Positions 16,124 to 24,876 of a DNA stretch of 64,000 nucleotides are shown here, piece after piece. The position numbers were made by a program, and so were the translations under genes. Each line of letters opens with the position of its first letter. Position 1 is the first letter of the stretch. Under the pieces are notes generated by a model. The model was not told the DNA's origin. It worked only from the letters and a program-made list of their open reading frames with translations, and did not search any database. Origin of the DNA: SIG589 sp964566175 (lineage in GTDB: Bacteria > Bacillota > Clostridia > Oscillospirales > Acutalibacteraceae); assembly GCA_964566175.1 (NCBI GenBank), contig CAZMHU010000003.1, forward strand, positions 1 through 64,000. Reading direction: 5' to 3'.

Positions 16124-18424
16124 GTGAGCGTGAATGTTAAGGTCAAGGAAACGGAAATAAAATCGGAGATGTTTTATGCGGTGGCGGTGCATTTTGCCGT
16201 TGCGATTGGCGGTTTTTTGGCGGCGAGAGCCCCTGTTTTACAACTTTTTACACCGTTCGGACTTTCCTTTGCGGCGGGAATGCCGAAAAATTTTATAATC
16301 ACGGCAGGTATCGGTGCGGCGATTGGATATTTTGTGCCCCTGACAGGCGGCGGTTTTCGATATTTTGCGGCACTGTTTGCGGTATGCACAATACGGCTGT
16401 TGCTTTGCGGAGTGGGAAAGTTTGAAAAAATACCGTTGTTTTCATCAATAACGGCGTTTGCCGCCTCTCTGTTTACTGCACTTGCCACGGTTTCGAGCGG
16501 AGGTCTTTCCCCGCTTTACGCAATTCTCGAGAGTGTACTTGCGGGAGCGGGAGCATATTTCACACACCGTTCCGCCGCACTGCTTTCTCGTGAGCGCGGC
16601 GGTCTTAACAGTGAGCAACTTGCCTGTACCGTTATGACGGCGAACATTTTGTTTATGGGACTTTATCCGATAACCGTCGGCGGAATATCAATAGGGCGGG
16701 TTGCAGTTACCGCCGCCGTGCTGACTGCTGCTCTTTATTCCCATGCGGCAGGCGGAGCCGTTGCGGGATGTATCGCCTCGCTTTTTATAACCCTCTGCGG
16801 CGGAGAATTTTCCTCCGCGGCAATAATTTTTTCGGTTGGCGGAATGCTTTGCGGGGTATTTTCTCGGCTCGGAAAAATCATCTGCGCCGCAACCTTTTTG
16901 CTCTGGAGCGGCATGGGTGCACTGCTTCTTGGTAACGCCGAAACAACTGTTATAATGTTTGCCGAAGCCGCATTCGGGGCTGCTGTTTATATGATTATTC
17001 CGAAAAAGTTCAGCACAAAAATAGGAAAACTGCTTTCCCCGCCCGCTAATATTCCCTCACTTGAGGGTCTAAGGCGTGCGCTGACCATGCGCCTTTTCTT
17101 TGCGTCACGCGCGTTGTGTGATGTCAGTGAAACCGTGAAAGACGTTTCAAACGAACTCTCGCTCATCAATGCACCAGATTTTCAGTGGGTGCTCAATAAT
17201 GTTAAGTGCGACGCCTGTAAAGGCTGTTCGCTTTGCGGCTATTGTTGGGATCGAAAAAATCAGGCAACGCACGACGCAATGCTCTATATGACCAAACTCA
17301 TAAAAGGCGGCGAACGCTCGCCCGAAAACAGCGCACCCGACGAATGGCAAGACAGGTGCTTGCGGCGCGGACGCGTCGGAAACGCGCTCGTCCGCTATTA
17401 TGACGAGTATTCCTCACGCATTGCCGCGGAAATGCGTATTGATGAGATACGTGGCGTGGTATCCGACCAGTTTGACGGCATATCCAATATGCTTTTCGAC
17501 CTTGCAACCGAATTTGAGCAGTGCGAAAGTTTTGACTGCCGCCTTGCCGCACGCCTTGCCGATGCGCTTAAAGATATCGATATACGCGCCGACGACTGTG
17601 CCTGCAAAACCGACAAATTCGGTAGGCTCACCGTGCAAGCGCATATTTGTCTGCCGCAGACGGCGGTAATAAACCGAATGGAAATTTTACGCACTGCGGA
17701 AACGGTATGCGAGCGTGAGTTTGAAGCACCAACCGTAACACGTGCCAAAAACGATGTTTTCATACAACTTTGCGAAAAAGCGTGTTACACCGTTCAACTG
17801 GGTGTTGCACAGCACATCTGCCGTGACGGTGCAGTCTGCGGCGATGCCTATACCTCGTTTAACGACGGCAATGGGCGTACACTTCTTATACTCTCCGACG
17901 GAATGGGCACGGGCGGACGTGCGGCGGTTGACGGTGCCATGGCATCAGGTCTTATGGAACGACTTCTCAAAGCGGGGTTCGGATATGACTGTGCCCTGCG
18001 TATTGTCAATTCATCACTGCTTTTCAAATCGACCGACGAGTCGCTTGCCACGCTCGATATATCTTCTATTGATTTATTCACCGGACAGGTTGAACTTTTA
18101 AAGGTCGGCGCGGCGCCCACGATAATCCGCAGAAACGGCAGAACGGGAAAAGCACAAAGCACCTCTCTCCCCGCCGGAATACTGCGCGACATCGGGTTTG
18201 ATAAGGCAACCGTTACCCTCAAAGCGGGAGACATCATCCTTATGCTGTCGGACGGTGCGGTGAGTGACGGAACGGAATGGATTTGTGCCGAACTTGAAAC
18301 GTTTAAGGGCGAAAGCGCACAGCAACTAGCCGAGCATATCGCCCGCTCGGCACAACGCCGAAGACAGGACGGTCACGATGACGATATAACCGTTATGGCG
18401 GCAATGCTTGAAAAAGCCGTTTGA
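16124..18424 (+). CDS. spoIIE: Stage II sporulation protein E, serine phosphatase
   Basis: A 766-aa protein. The first about 300 residues hold around ten membrane segments, then a linker with a CDACKGCSLCGYC cysteine cluster, then a C-terminal PP2C-type phosphatase domain (DGMGTGGRAA, LMLSDGAVSDG, HDDDITVM). SpoIIE dephosphorylates SpoIIAA to activate SigF in the forespore and associates with FtsZ at the polar septum. The length is somewhat shorter than the B. subtilis protein (827). GTG 16124 has AGGTGG upstream. Together with SpoIID it shows that the organism probably sporulates. Confidence 0.95.
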   Translation: MSVNVKVKETEIKSEMFYAVAVHFAVAIGGFLAARAPVLQLFTPFGLSFAAGMPKNFIITAGIGAAIGYFVPLTGGGFRYFAALFAVCTIRLLLCGVGKFEKIPLFSSITAFAASLFTALATVSSGGLSPLYAILESVLAGAGAYFTHRSAALLSRERGGLNSEQLACTVMTANILFMGLYPITVGGISIGRVAVTAAVLTAALYSHAAGGAVAGCIASLFITLCGGEFSSAAIIFSVGGMLCGVFSRLGKIICAATFLLWSGMGALLLGNAETTVIMFAEAAFGAAVYMIIPKKFSTKIGKLLSPPANIPSLEGLRRALTMRLFFASRALCDVSETVKDVSNELSLINAPDFQWVLNNVKCDACKGCSLCGYCWDRKNQATHDAMLYMTKLIKGGERSPENSAPDEWQDRCLRRGRVGNALVRYYDEYSSRIAAEMRIDEIRGVVSDQFDGISNMLFDLATEFEQCESFDCRLAARLADALKDIDIRADDCACKTDKFGRLTVQAHICLPQTAVINRMEILRTAETVCEREFEAPTVTRAKNDVFIQLCEKACYTVQLGVAQHICRDGAVCGDAYTSFNDGNGRTLLILSDGMGTGGRAAVDGAMASGLMERLLKAGFGYDCALRIVNSSLLFKSTDESLATLDISSIDLFTGQVELLKVGAAPTIIRRNGRTGKAQSTSLPAGILRDIGFDKATVTLKAGDIILMLSDGAVSDGTEWICAELETFKGESAQQLAEHIARSAQRRRQDGHDDDITVMAAMLEKAV

Positions 18425-18469
18425 TTATGCTATTATGTATTTACACCGTTTTAAATAGGAGTGATACCC

Positions 18470-18673
18470 TTGACAGAGGAAAAAATAAACCGCATAAACG
18501 AACTTGCGAAAAAACAAAAAAGCATAGGTCTGACGGAAGAAGAAAAGGCAGAACAAGCAGTGCTCCGCCGCGAATATATTGACAGTTTCAAGCAAAGTCT
18601 CGTAAACCAACTTGAAAACACATATATCGTCGAACCCGACGGAACAAAGCGCAAACTCAAAGCAAAAGAATAA
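18470..18673 (+). CDS. UPF0291 (DUF896) protein
   Basis: A 67-aa charged helical protein of the YnzC/UPF0291 family. It shows the family pattern EEKINRINELAKKQK, LTEEEKAEQAVLRREYI and a C-terminal IVEPDGTKRKL. TTG 18470 is chosen because AGGAG ends 8 nt upstream; a GTG at 18461 lies inside that ribosome site. It follows spoIIE by 45 nt and is probably co-transcribed. Members form a small three-helix bundle of unclear function. Confidence 0.88.
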   Translation: MTEEKINRINELAKKQKSIGLTEEEKAEQAVLRREYIDSFKQSLVNQLENTYIVEPDGTKRKLKAKE

Positions 18674-18680
18674 AAACAAA

Positions 18681-18727
18681 TCCCCCGCGGCGCTGTCTTT
18701 CGACAGCACCGCGGGGGACGTTTTTCT
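18681..18727. terminator. Bidirectional terminator
   Basis: A long stem TCCCCCGCGG/CCGCGGGGGA enclosing a second pair CTGTC/GACAG, then TTTTTCTTT on the plus strand. It lies between the converging UPF0291 and Cys-rich membrane protein genes and may serve both. Confidence 0.85.
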
Positions 18728-18730
18728 TTG

Positions 18731-18958
18731 TCAGCACCTGCAACCTCTGCATTGTCTTGCTATTAAAAGTATTATCATAAGCAAAAAAAGCACGATTGCC
18801 AATACCGAAAGTGCGGCGAGTATTCCGCTGAAAAAGTTTGCAAACATCTCGCCCAAAATAATTCCTACCGTTAATGCGAATGCGGCGGCGATTATATAAA
18901 GCACTGCGGTTATACCGCAACATCCGCCACTTTCGTTTCCTCTGTAACAGTTCATCAT
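18731..18958 (-). CDS. Small cysteine-rich membrane protein
   Basis: A 75-aa protein with two hydrophobic segments (about 15-38 and 42-67). Short cysteine-bearing ends flank them: NCYRGNESGGCCG at the N terminus and RQCRGCRC at the C terminus. AAGGAAG precedes two adjacent ATGs (18958 and 18955). It lies 65 nt behind the M18 aminopeptidase and may be in its operon. I do not know the family; the end cysteines could bind metal or form disulfides. Confidence 0.65.
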   Translation of the reverse strand: MMNCYRGNESGGCCGITAVLYIIAAAFALTVGIILGEMFANFFSGILAALSVLAIVLFLLMIILLIARQCRGCRC

Positions 18959-19023
18959 TCAACTTCCTTTCCGTTCTGTTCCCAATCGGAACATTACATA
19001 CTATGAAAGCCGAACACCGTTTG

Positions 19024-20412
19024 TTACTTTGAGAAAGCCAAAACGGTGAGATATGTCATATAAACATCGAACTTTGAAACAACTTCAAACGGAGCGTGCA
19101 TAGAAAGCACCGGAACGCCGAGGTCGACAACATCCAAACCGAGGTTTGCAACGTACATAGCAACAGTTCCGCCGCCACCTGCGTCAACCTTTCCGAGTTC
19201 ACCCGACTGCCATACAACACCCTCGCTGTCAAGCAATCCTCTCACGAAACCGACAAACTCGGCAGAAGCGTCGTTTGTGCCGGATTTTCCGCGTGCGCCG
19301 GTATACTTTGTTATAACCGCACCGTAGTTTATATAAGATGCGTTGCGGCTCTCCATAACGTCGGGATAGGTCGGGTCAAACGCGGCATTAACATCAGCCG
19401 ACAGACACTTTGAATTGCGCATAACTTTATAACCGTCAACGCCCTGCATTATCGCAAGGTCCATAAATATATATTTAAGGAAAGACGAATTAAGTCCCGT
19501 GTTACCCTCGGAACCGGTTTCTTCCTTATCGGCAAGGACAACGATAACGGTATGCTCGGGAGTATCGATATCCATCGCGGCACGAAGTGCGGGGTATGCA
19601 CAAACGCGGTCATCGTGGCCGTATGCGCCGATGAGCGAGCGGTCAAAACCAATATCGCGGGCGGCAAACGCCGGAACGCACTCGAGTTCCGCCGAAAGAA
19701 AATCGTCCTCTGTTATGCCGTATTTTTCGTTGAGAATGTTTAGAATATTAAGTTTTACAAGTTCACTCTCGCTGTCGTCTTTAAATGGATGACTGCCGAT
19801 AAGAATATTGAGTTCCTCACCTCTGACGCCGTCGCTGAGAGTGCGCTTTGACTGCTCTGCGGCAAGATGCGGCAGAAGGTCGGTCACTACAAAACAGGGG
19901 TCGCCCGCATCTTCGCCGATGTGAACATCAACGCTTGTACCGTCATGCTTTACAATAACGCCGTGCAGTGCGAGCGGGATAGCCGTCCACTGATATTTCT
20001 TTATTCCGCCGTAATAATGGGTCTTAAAGAGCGCAAGTTCGTTGCTCTCGTAAAGCGGGTTGGGTTTTAAGTCCAAACGTGGCGAGTCGATATGTGCCGC
20101 CGTAACACGTGCGCCCTCGATTATCGGGCGTTTGCCCATAACAACGAACGCCGCCGCCTTGCCGCGATTGTTAATATACATCTTGTCGCCTGCGACATAT
20201 TTTTTATTTGGGTCAAACTCGGTAAAACCGTTGTCACGTGCCAACTTTATCGCCGTTTTAACCGCCTCACGCTCGGTTTTTGCGGAATTTAAAAAATCTT
20301 TATAATCCTCACAGAAAGCGTCCGCCGCTTTAAGGGTTTCCTCGCTTGCCGTCAGTCTGCCGTTTTTGCGGTTTGAAAACAGTTTTTCCTTTAATTCTTT
20401 TGCTGTTGCCAT
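19024..20412 (-). CDS. apeB: M18 family aminopeptidase (aspartyl aminopeptidase type)
   Basis: A 462-aa cytoplasmic zinc aminopeptidase that removes N-terminal residues from peptides. Zinc and catalytic positions are visible: VTAAHIDSPRLDLKP (His and following Asp), LADKEETGSEGN (catalytic Glu and ligand) and VLSMHAPFE near the C terminus. Length fits M18 enzymes (430-470). It starts 14 nt after coaE and is part of the DUF951-prfA-tsaC-coaE operon. The symbol is tentative. Confidence 0.9.
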   Translation of the reverse strand: MATAKELKEKLFSNRKNGRLTASEETLKAADAFCEDYKDFLNSAKTEREAVKTAIKLARDNGFTEFDPNKKYVAGDKMYINNRGKAAAFVVMGKRPIIEGARVTAAHIDSPRLDLKPNPLYESNELALFKTHYYGGIKKYQWTAIPLALHGVIVKHDGTSVDVHIGEDAGDPCFVVTDLLPHLAAEQSKRTLSDGVRGEELNILIGSHPFKDDSESELVKLNILNILNEKYGITEDDFLSAELECVPAFAARDIGFDRSLIGAYGHDDRVCAYPALRAAMDIDTPEHTVIVVLADKEETGSEGNTGLNSSFLKYIFMDLAIMQGVDGYKVMRNSKCLSADVNAAFDPTYPDVMESRNASYINYGAVITKYTGARGKSGTNDASAEFVGFVRGLLDSEGVVWQSGELGKVDAGGGGTVAMYVANLGLDVVDLGVPVLSMHAPFEVVSKFDVYMTYLTVLAFSK

Positions 20413-20426
20413 AAAACATTCCTCCG

Positions 20427-20996
20427 TTAATTGATATATTCGGACAGAAAAGCCGTTGCTTTCTCGAAAAGTTCGGTTTCACTGCCTTCGTTTACTATTA
20501 CTTTATCACAGCGGGCAATAAAAAATTCATCGCTCTGTGCCGCGGACAAACGCCTGTCCGCCGCCGCTTCGGTCAAACCGTCCCGCTTTATTATACGCGC
20601 TTTGCGTATATCCGCAGGTGCGGTAATTCCGAGAACCGCATAACAGCGGCTATCGAGTCCGCTTTCAAACAGCGTCGGCGCATCAAGCAGTACGTTTTTC
20701 TGCCCCGCTATGCTCTTTTCAATACTTTTCACTATAAACGGCAACATTATACCGTTCATATCCTCGGTGTTTTTTCTGGAAGAAAAAGCGACGGTTGCAA
20801 GTGCCGCTCGGTCAAGCAAACCGTCTTTTATTATATGTTCACCGAAACGCTTTGCAAGCAGTCGGAGCATTTCCTTGTTTCGGCTTTCTTCCCTTGCCAC
20901 CGCATCACAATCGACAACAAAGAAACCGAGCCGTTCAGCCGCGCGGGCAACGGTGCTTTTTCCCGCACCGGTAGGCCCTGTCAGTCCCAAAATCAT
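20427..20996 (-). CDS. coaE: Dephospho-CoA kinase
   Basis: A 189-aa P-loop kinase that phosphorylates dephospho-CoA in the last step of coenzyme A synthesis. It begins MILGLTGPTGAGKST with the Walker A loop at residues 6-14, followed by VVDCDAVARE. A later LLDAPTLFESG supplies the CoA-domain motif. Length is typical. The ATG overlaps the tsaC stop by 4 nt. Confidence 0.93.
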   Translation of the reverse strand: MILGLTGPTGAGKSTVARAAERLGFFVVDCDAVAREESRNKEMLRLLAKRFGEHIIKDGLLDRAALATVAFSSRKNTEDMNGIMLPFIVKSIEKSIAGQKNVLLDAPTLFESGLDSRCYAVLGITAPADIRKARIIKRDGLTEAAADRRLSAAQSDEFFIARCDKVIVNEGSETELFEKATAFLSEYIN

Positions 20997-22003
20997 ATTT
21001 TTATCACCTCAAAGCCGGCTGCACGGATAAGACGATTGTAAACCGCCAAGCCGACACCGCTCTTTTTCGGAGCGTGAACATAAACGCGGGAAACGCCCAA
21101 CAAATCGGCACCTCGCAGTGCGTCGAAAAGTCCCGCCGCCTGTGAGCGGTCATCAGCACAGTCGCCGTAGACCGTGTGCGGACAACAGATATCCTTTTCC
21201 TCTTCCGAAAAGCATATTGCACCGCAATCGCTCTGTCGGTTTACATACTCCGCAAACGCCGAAGTTGTGCCCTCAAGCATAATCACCTGCGTTTTCGGCG
21301 AATAATGTTTATATTTCATTCCGGGACTTGCGACGGGTTTTCCTTTTTCGGGTTCGGAAAGAACGGCTTTGTCAATCACCAAATCGGGCAAAATTTCGGA
21401 CAGTTGCTCCGCCGTTACACCGCCCGGGCGCAAAAGGCGCGGCGGTTCACAGCAAAGCGAAACGACAGTTGACTCAACGCCGACACTGCACCGCTCCGAT
21501 ATCACAACGGCACCAATTCTGCCGTCCAAATCCGCCAGTACATGCTCTGCCGAAGTAGGACTCGGCGAACCCGAAATATTCGCGGAAGGTGCGGCAAGCG
21601 GCAAACCCGAAAGTTCTATTATTTTGCGAGCCTTTTCGGAGGACGGCATACGAACCGCAACAGTTTCGAGTCCCGCCGATACCGACGCGGGTATCCTTTC
21701 GCCCCTCGGCAAAACAATCGTGAGCGGGCCCGGCCAAAAACGCTTTGCAAGTTTCGCCGCTTTTTCGGGAACGGAAGCCGCAACATCAGACAGCATATCC
21801 ATACTTGAGATATGCACTATAAGCGGATTGTCCTGCGGTCTGCCCTTTGCGGCAAAAACATCTTTTATAGCATCTTCGTCGTACGCCGATGCGGCAAGTC
21901 CGTAGACCGTTTCGGTCGGAATAGCGACAGTTCCGCCGTTTTTCAGCAGTTCGGCGGCCTTTGTCATACCGATAATATCATCGGTCAAACGTTGTGTTTT
22001 CAT
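20993..22003 (-). CDS. tsaC: L-threonylcarbamoyladenylate synthase (Sua5/YwlC type)
   Basis: A 336-aa Sua5-type enzyme that makes threonylcarbamoyl-AMP for the t6A modification of ANN-decoding tRNAs. The YrdC domain is marked by GGTVAIPTETVYGLAASA, KGRPQDNPLIVHI and APSANISGSPSPT. The roughly 120-residue C-terminal extension with SPGMKYKHYSP identifies the longer Sua5 form. It overlaps both prfA upstream and coaE downstream by 4 nt, so translation is coupled through the operon. Confidence 0.94.
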   Translation of the reverse strand: MKTQRLTDDIIGMTKAAELLKNGGTVAIPTETVYGLAASAYDEDAIKDVFAAKGRPQDNPLIVHISSMDMLSDVAASVPEKAAKLAKRFWPGPLTIVLPRGERIPASVSAGLETVAVRMPSSEKARKIIELSGLPLAAPSANISGSPSPTSAEHVLADLDGRIGAVVISERCSVGVESTVVSLCCEPPRLLRPGGVTAEQLSEILPDLVIDKAVLSEPEKGKPVASPGMKYKHYSPKTQVIMLEGTTSAFAEYVNRQSDCGAICFSEEEKDICCPHTVYGDCADDRSQAAGLFDALRGADLLGVSRVYVHAPKKSGVGLAVYNRLIRAAGFEVIKI

Positions 22004-23076
22004 TCCTTGTTCTCTGCCTTCAGCATCTCTGCTCTGTAATATGTTATAAGTGCATCGACAATCTCGTCAAGGTCACCGTTCATAATCTGCTCAATCTTAT
22101 AAAGCGTGAGGCCTATACGGTGGTCGGTAACGCGTCCCTGCGGGAAGTTATATGTGCGAATACGCTCCGAACGGTCACCCGTTCCTACCTGTGCGCGGCG
22201 GTCGGATGCAATAGCCTCGGTCTGTTCCGCCTGCATTCTCTCATAAAGGCGTGAACGCAAAACCTTCATTGCTTTATCCTTGTTCTTATGCTGACTGCGC
22301 TCGTCCTGACATTCAACCACTAAACCTGTCGGCAGGTGGGTTATACGTATTGCGGACTCGGTCTTGTTAACGTGCTGTCCGCCCGCACCGCCCGAACGGT
22401 ATGTGTCGATTTGAAGGTCAGCGGGGTTAATCTCAACCTCGACGTCTTCCGCTTCGGGAAGAACGGCAACCGTAACGGTAGAGGTGTGTATTCTGCCGGA
22501 TGTTTCGGTTTCCGGAACACGCTGAACACGGTGAACTCCGCTTTCGTATTTAAGGCGTGAATACGCTCCCTCACCCTCAATCATAAAACTAACTTCTTTA
22601 TAACCGCCGAGTTCGGTCTCGTTACCGCCCAAAACTTCAATCTTCCAACGTCTTGACTCGGCATACATTGAGTACATTCTCATAAGCGAGCCGGCAAACA
22701 AAGCCGCCTCTTCGCCGCCCGCACCGCCGCGAATTTCGATAATAACGTTCTTGTCATCGTTGGGGTCGCGGGGCAACAGCAATACTTTAAGTTCCTCGGC
22801 GCAACGCTCTATCGCCTCTTTTGCATCGGCTAATTCCTCTTGAGCGAGTTCTTTAAACTCTTTATCAAGACTTCCGTCATCAAGCAACAAAAGAGCCTCT
22901 TCTTCCGCCGCCTTTGCCGCACTGTATTCGCGGAACTTTTCAACAACGGGGGTAATTTGCTTGTGCTCCTTCATAAGTTTTTTGTACTGCTCTTGGTCGG
23001 ATACTATATCCGGATTCATCAAGAGTTCTCCGATTTCTTCATAGCGGGCTTCAACCGCTTTAAGTTTATCAAACAT
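22000..23076 (-). CDS. prfA: Peptide chain release factor 1
   Basis: A 358-aa class I release factor that reads UAA and UAG. The GGQ hydrolysis motif is in RSGGAGGQHVNKTESA, and the RF1-type PxT anticodon-like tripeptide is PET in VPETETSGRIHTS. Length is standard. Its start overlaps the end of the DUF951 gene by 8 nt. The prmC methylase gene that often accompanies prfA is not seen here. Confidence 0.97.
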   Translation of the reverse strand: MFDKLKAVEARYEEIGELLMNPDIVSDQEQYKKLMKEHKQITPVVEKFREYSAAKAAEEEALLLLDDGSLDKEFKELAQEELADAKEAIERCAEELKVLLLPRDPNDDKNVIIEIRGGAGGEEAALFAGSLMRMYSMYAESRRWKIEVLGGNETELGGYKEVSFMIEGEGAYSRLKYESGVHRVQRVPETETSGRIHTSTVTVAVLPEAEDVEVEINPADLQIDTYRSGGAGGQHVNKTESAIRITHLPTGLVVECQDERSQHKNKDKAMKVLRSRLYERMQAEQTEAIASDRRAQVGTGDRSERIRTYNFPQGRVTDHRIGLTLYKIEQIMNGDLDEIVDALITYYRAEMLKAENKE

Positions 23077-23260
23077 CGGTATTATTCCTTTCTATCCTTT
23101 TAATATTGCTCTCTGCCTTGCTACGCGGCAGCATAACTTCGTGTGAGCAACCGCAACAGCGCATTTTAAAATCCGCGCCTATACGTGTAACGGTAAATCT
23201 GTCACTTCCGCAGGGGTGTTTTTTCTTCATTATCAACACATCGCCGATGCGAACATCCAT
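23069..23260 (-). CDS. DUF951 protein
   Basis: A 63-aa protein of the DUF951 family, shown by MDVRIGDVLIMKKKHPCGS, a central RIGADFKMRCCGCSHEVMLPR and a basic tail. The Cys residues (CG, CCGC) suggest a small zinc or nucleic-acid binding fold. It is the first gene of a translation-linked operon with prfA and tsaC. Family function is unknown. Confidence 0.9.
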   Translation of the reverse strand: MDVRIGDVLIMKKKHPCGSDRFTVTRIGADFKMRCCGCSHEVMLPRSKAESNIKRIERNNTDV

Positions 23261-23293
23261 AGTTTCACTCCAAACATATTATATCAATTTATT

Positions 23294-23322
23294 ATTATAT
23301 ACCAACAGTCCGATTTCTGCAA
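23294..23322 (-). promoter_or_regulatory. Putative promoter of the DUF951-prfA operon
   Basis: TTGCAG (23322-23317), 17 nt, TATAAT (23299-23294) on the minus strand. A second TATAAT-like box follows at about 23285-23275. Confidence 0.55.
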
Positions 23323-23342
23323 TGTTTTCTTGAATAAAAGCC

Positions 23343-23388
23343 AATAAAGCAAAAAGCAAGCCTTTACGCCGTGCGCAAGACTTGCTTT
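23343..23388 (-). terminator. Terminator after the TPM protein gene
   Basis: AAGCAAG/CTTGCTT closing stem with a further GCGCACGGCGT pairing inside, followed on the minus strand by TTTTTGCTTT. Confidence 0.6.
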
Positions 23389-23400
23389 GTTTCAGAAAAA

Positions 23401-24312
23401 TTAACCTCTGCCGGCACCGCCGCCCGAAAAGCCGCCGCCACCGCCGAAACTTCCTCCACCGGAAAAGCCTCCTCCACCGGAAAAGCCACCGCCGCCAAAG
23501 CCGCCGAAACCACCGAAGTGATTATGATGGTCATCGTGGTGATGGTGATGATGATGGTGGTGATGATAACGCGGTCCGCGGAACATACTGTTCATAAACA
23601 AAAATGACATAAACGGAAAACGCACATTACCGCCCCTACGTGATGCAGAGCGTGCAAGCGACATTACGAAAAATATCACAAACACAAAAAACATAACGGC
23701 AAAAACCATAGTTGCCGTACCTGCTACGATATTCGACATACCGCCCGACGCATTGGAACGGTAACCCGTAAAGGTGTAGTCTCCGCTGTCGGCATAGTAT
23801 TCAAGTTCGCCGCCGACGCCCGACTCTCTGACCATCGTAACCAGCGACGCAAAACATTTTGCCACGCCCGCATTATAGTCTTTCACCGCAAAATCGGGCT
23901 CTAAGTCGGTATTAAGTATCGTTTTTACCTTTCCCGAAAAATCATTAAGTCCCGTGCCTACGGCACAAAAATAATCATCGTCGCCGATACTCAGCAACAA
24001 AACAACGCCGTTGTTATATTCCGACGAGCCGACACCCCAGTTGTTTCCGAGTTCGTATGCGTATTCATCTGTTCCTGTTCCGTCGGTAAAATCGACCGTA
24101 ACAACGACAATCTCTGCACCTGTTTCGGAACGCAATGTTTGATTTGCCGATACTATTGCAGCCTTTGTGTCATCACTCAACACAACGGCATAGTCGGCAA
24201 CATAAAAATCCGCTTCGGTATTCGGTGCCGTAGGCACGGCCATTGCCGCCACGTTGACCGAAAACAGTACTGCCGTAATCAAGGCAGTAACAAGCACACT
24301 GATTTTTTTCAT
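23401..24312 (-). CDS. TPM-domain (YgcG-type) membrane protein with poly-His and Gly-rich tail
   Basis: A 303-aa protein with a signal sequence (1-25), an extracytoplasmic TPM domain (about 30-175; TGAEIVVVTVDF, NNGVVLLLSIGDDDYF), one membrane segment near residues 200-225 and a C-terminal tail. The tail has ten consecutive histidines followed by DDHHNH (about residues 247-262) and then glycine/phenylalanine/serine repeats. TPM proteins are linked to membrane and photosystem repair or acid phosphatase activity. It is the last gene of xpaC-telA-lemA-TPM and overlaps lemA by 4 nt. Confidence 0.88.
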   Translation of the reverse strand: MKKISVLVTALITAVLFSVNVAAMAVPTAPNTEADFYVADYAVVLSDDTKAAIVSANQTLRSETGAEIVVVTVDFTDGTGTDEYAYELGNNWGVGSSEYNNGVVLLLSIGDDDYFCAVGTGLNDFSGKVKTILNTDLEPDFAVKDYNAGVAKCFASLVTMVRESGVGGELEYYADSGDYTFTGYRSNASGGMSNIVAGTATMVFAVMFFVFVIFFVMSLARSASRRGGNVRFPFMSFLFMNSMFRGPRYHHHHHHHHHHDDHHNHFGGFGGFGGGGFSGGGGFSGGGSFGGGGGFSGGGAGRG

Positions 24313-24872
24313 TTTTTCTCCTCCAAAACGACATCGCCCGCCACAAACACAGGCAAACTTTTCCTGCCTGTCAGTCCGGCGAAAAAATTTGCCGGAAAGC
24401 GTCTTGCCAATTCGTTATACTCCGCCGCGTATATGTTATATTCGCTGTGGCACAAAACGGAATACGCCGCCTTTATATTGTAAAAAAGTTCCGTTCGGTA
24501 GGTTTCGTCACTTTCGCCGAGTGTCACCTTTCCCAACTCTTTATAAATAAGAAAGGCGTTATCGACAACGTCGGTCACCGCGTCCTTTATATCGGATATA
24601 TCCGCCTTTTCGGCACGGGCAATGCTCGCTTTAAGCCGCCCCGACACATCCGACGATGACAGGTTTCTGTCCGCCACGGTGAGCAGATTTTCGGTGTTTC
24701 CGATAACCGACTGCACCGCACTTTCGGCACTGACGCCGTCGGTTATTTCATAATACGTATCTGCCGCGGAAGAATACTTTTTCGCAACCGATACGCTACC
24801 TCCGACCGCCGCAGACAGTATAACGGCGGCACATAAAAACGCGACCGCCTTTATTTTTGCCTTGTCTTTCAC
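24309..24872 (-). CDS. lemA: LemA-family protein
   Basis: A 187-aa protein with one N-terminal membrane segment (about 10-30) and a long helical extracytoplasmic-type domain. The end contains the LemA-like YNELARRFPANFFAGLTG. The GTG at 24872 follows AGGTGA by 5 nt and lies 4 nt past the telA stop; a TTG at 24896 would overlap telA. The conserved pairing with a TPM protein supports the call. The protein is somewhat divergent from typical LemA. Role unknown, probably in the envelope. Confidence 0.78.
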   Translation of the reverse strand: MKDKAKIKAVAFLCAAVILSAAVGGSVSVAKKYSSAADTYYEITDGVSAESAVQSVIGNTENLLTVADRNLSSSDVSGRLKASIARAEKADISDIKDAVTDVVDNAFLIYKELGKVTLGESDETYRTELFYNIKAAYSVLCHSEYNIYAAEYNELARRFPANFFAGLTGRKSLPVFVAGDVVLEEKK

Positions 24873-24876
24873 AAAA

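Noticed and set aside
23520..23575. Ten-histidine run that could be an affinity-tag or vector artefact
   Set aside because: CAT and CAC codons are mixed, the run continues into DDHHNH and a Gly-rich tail, and it is embedded in a normal chromosomal gene.
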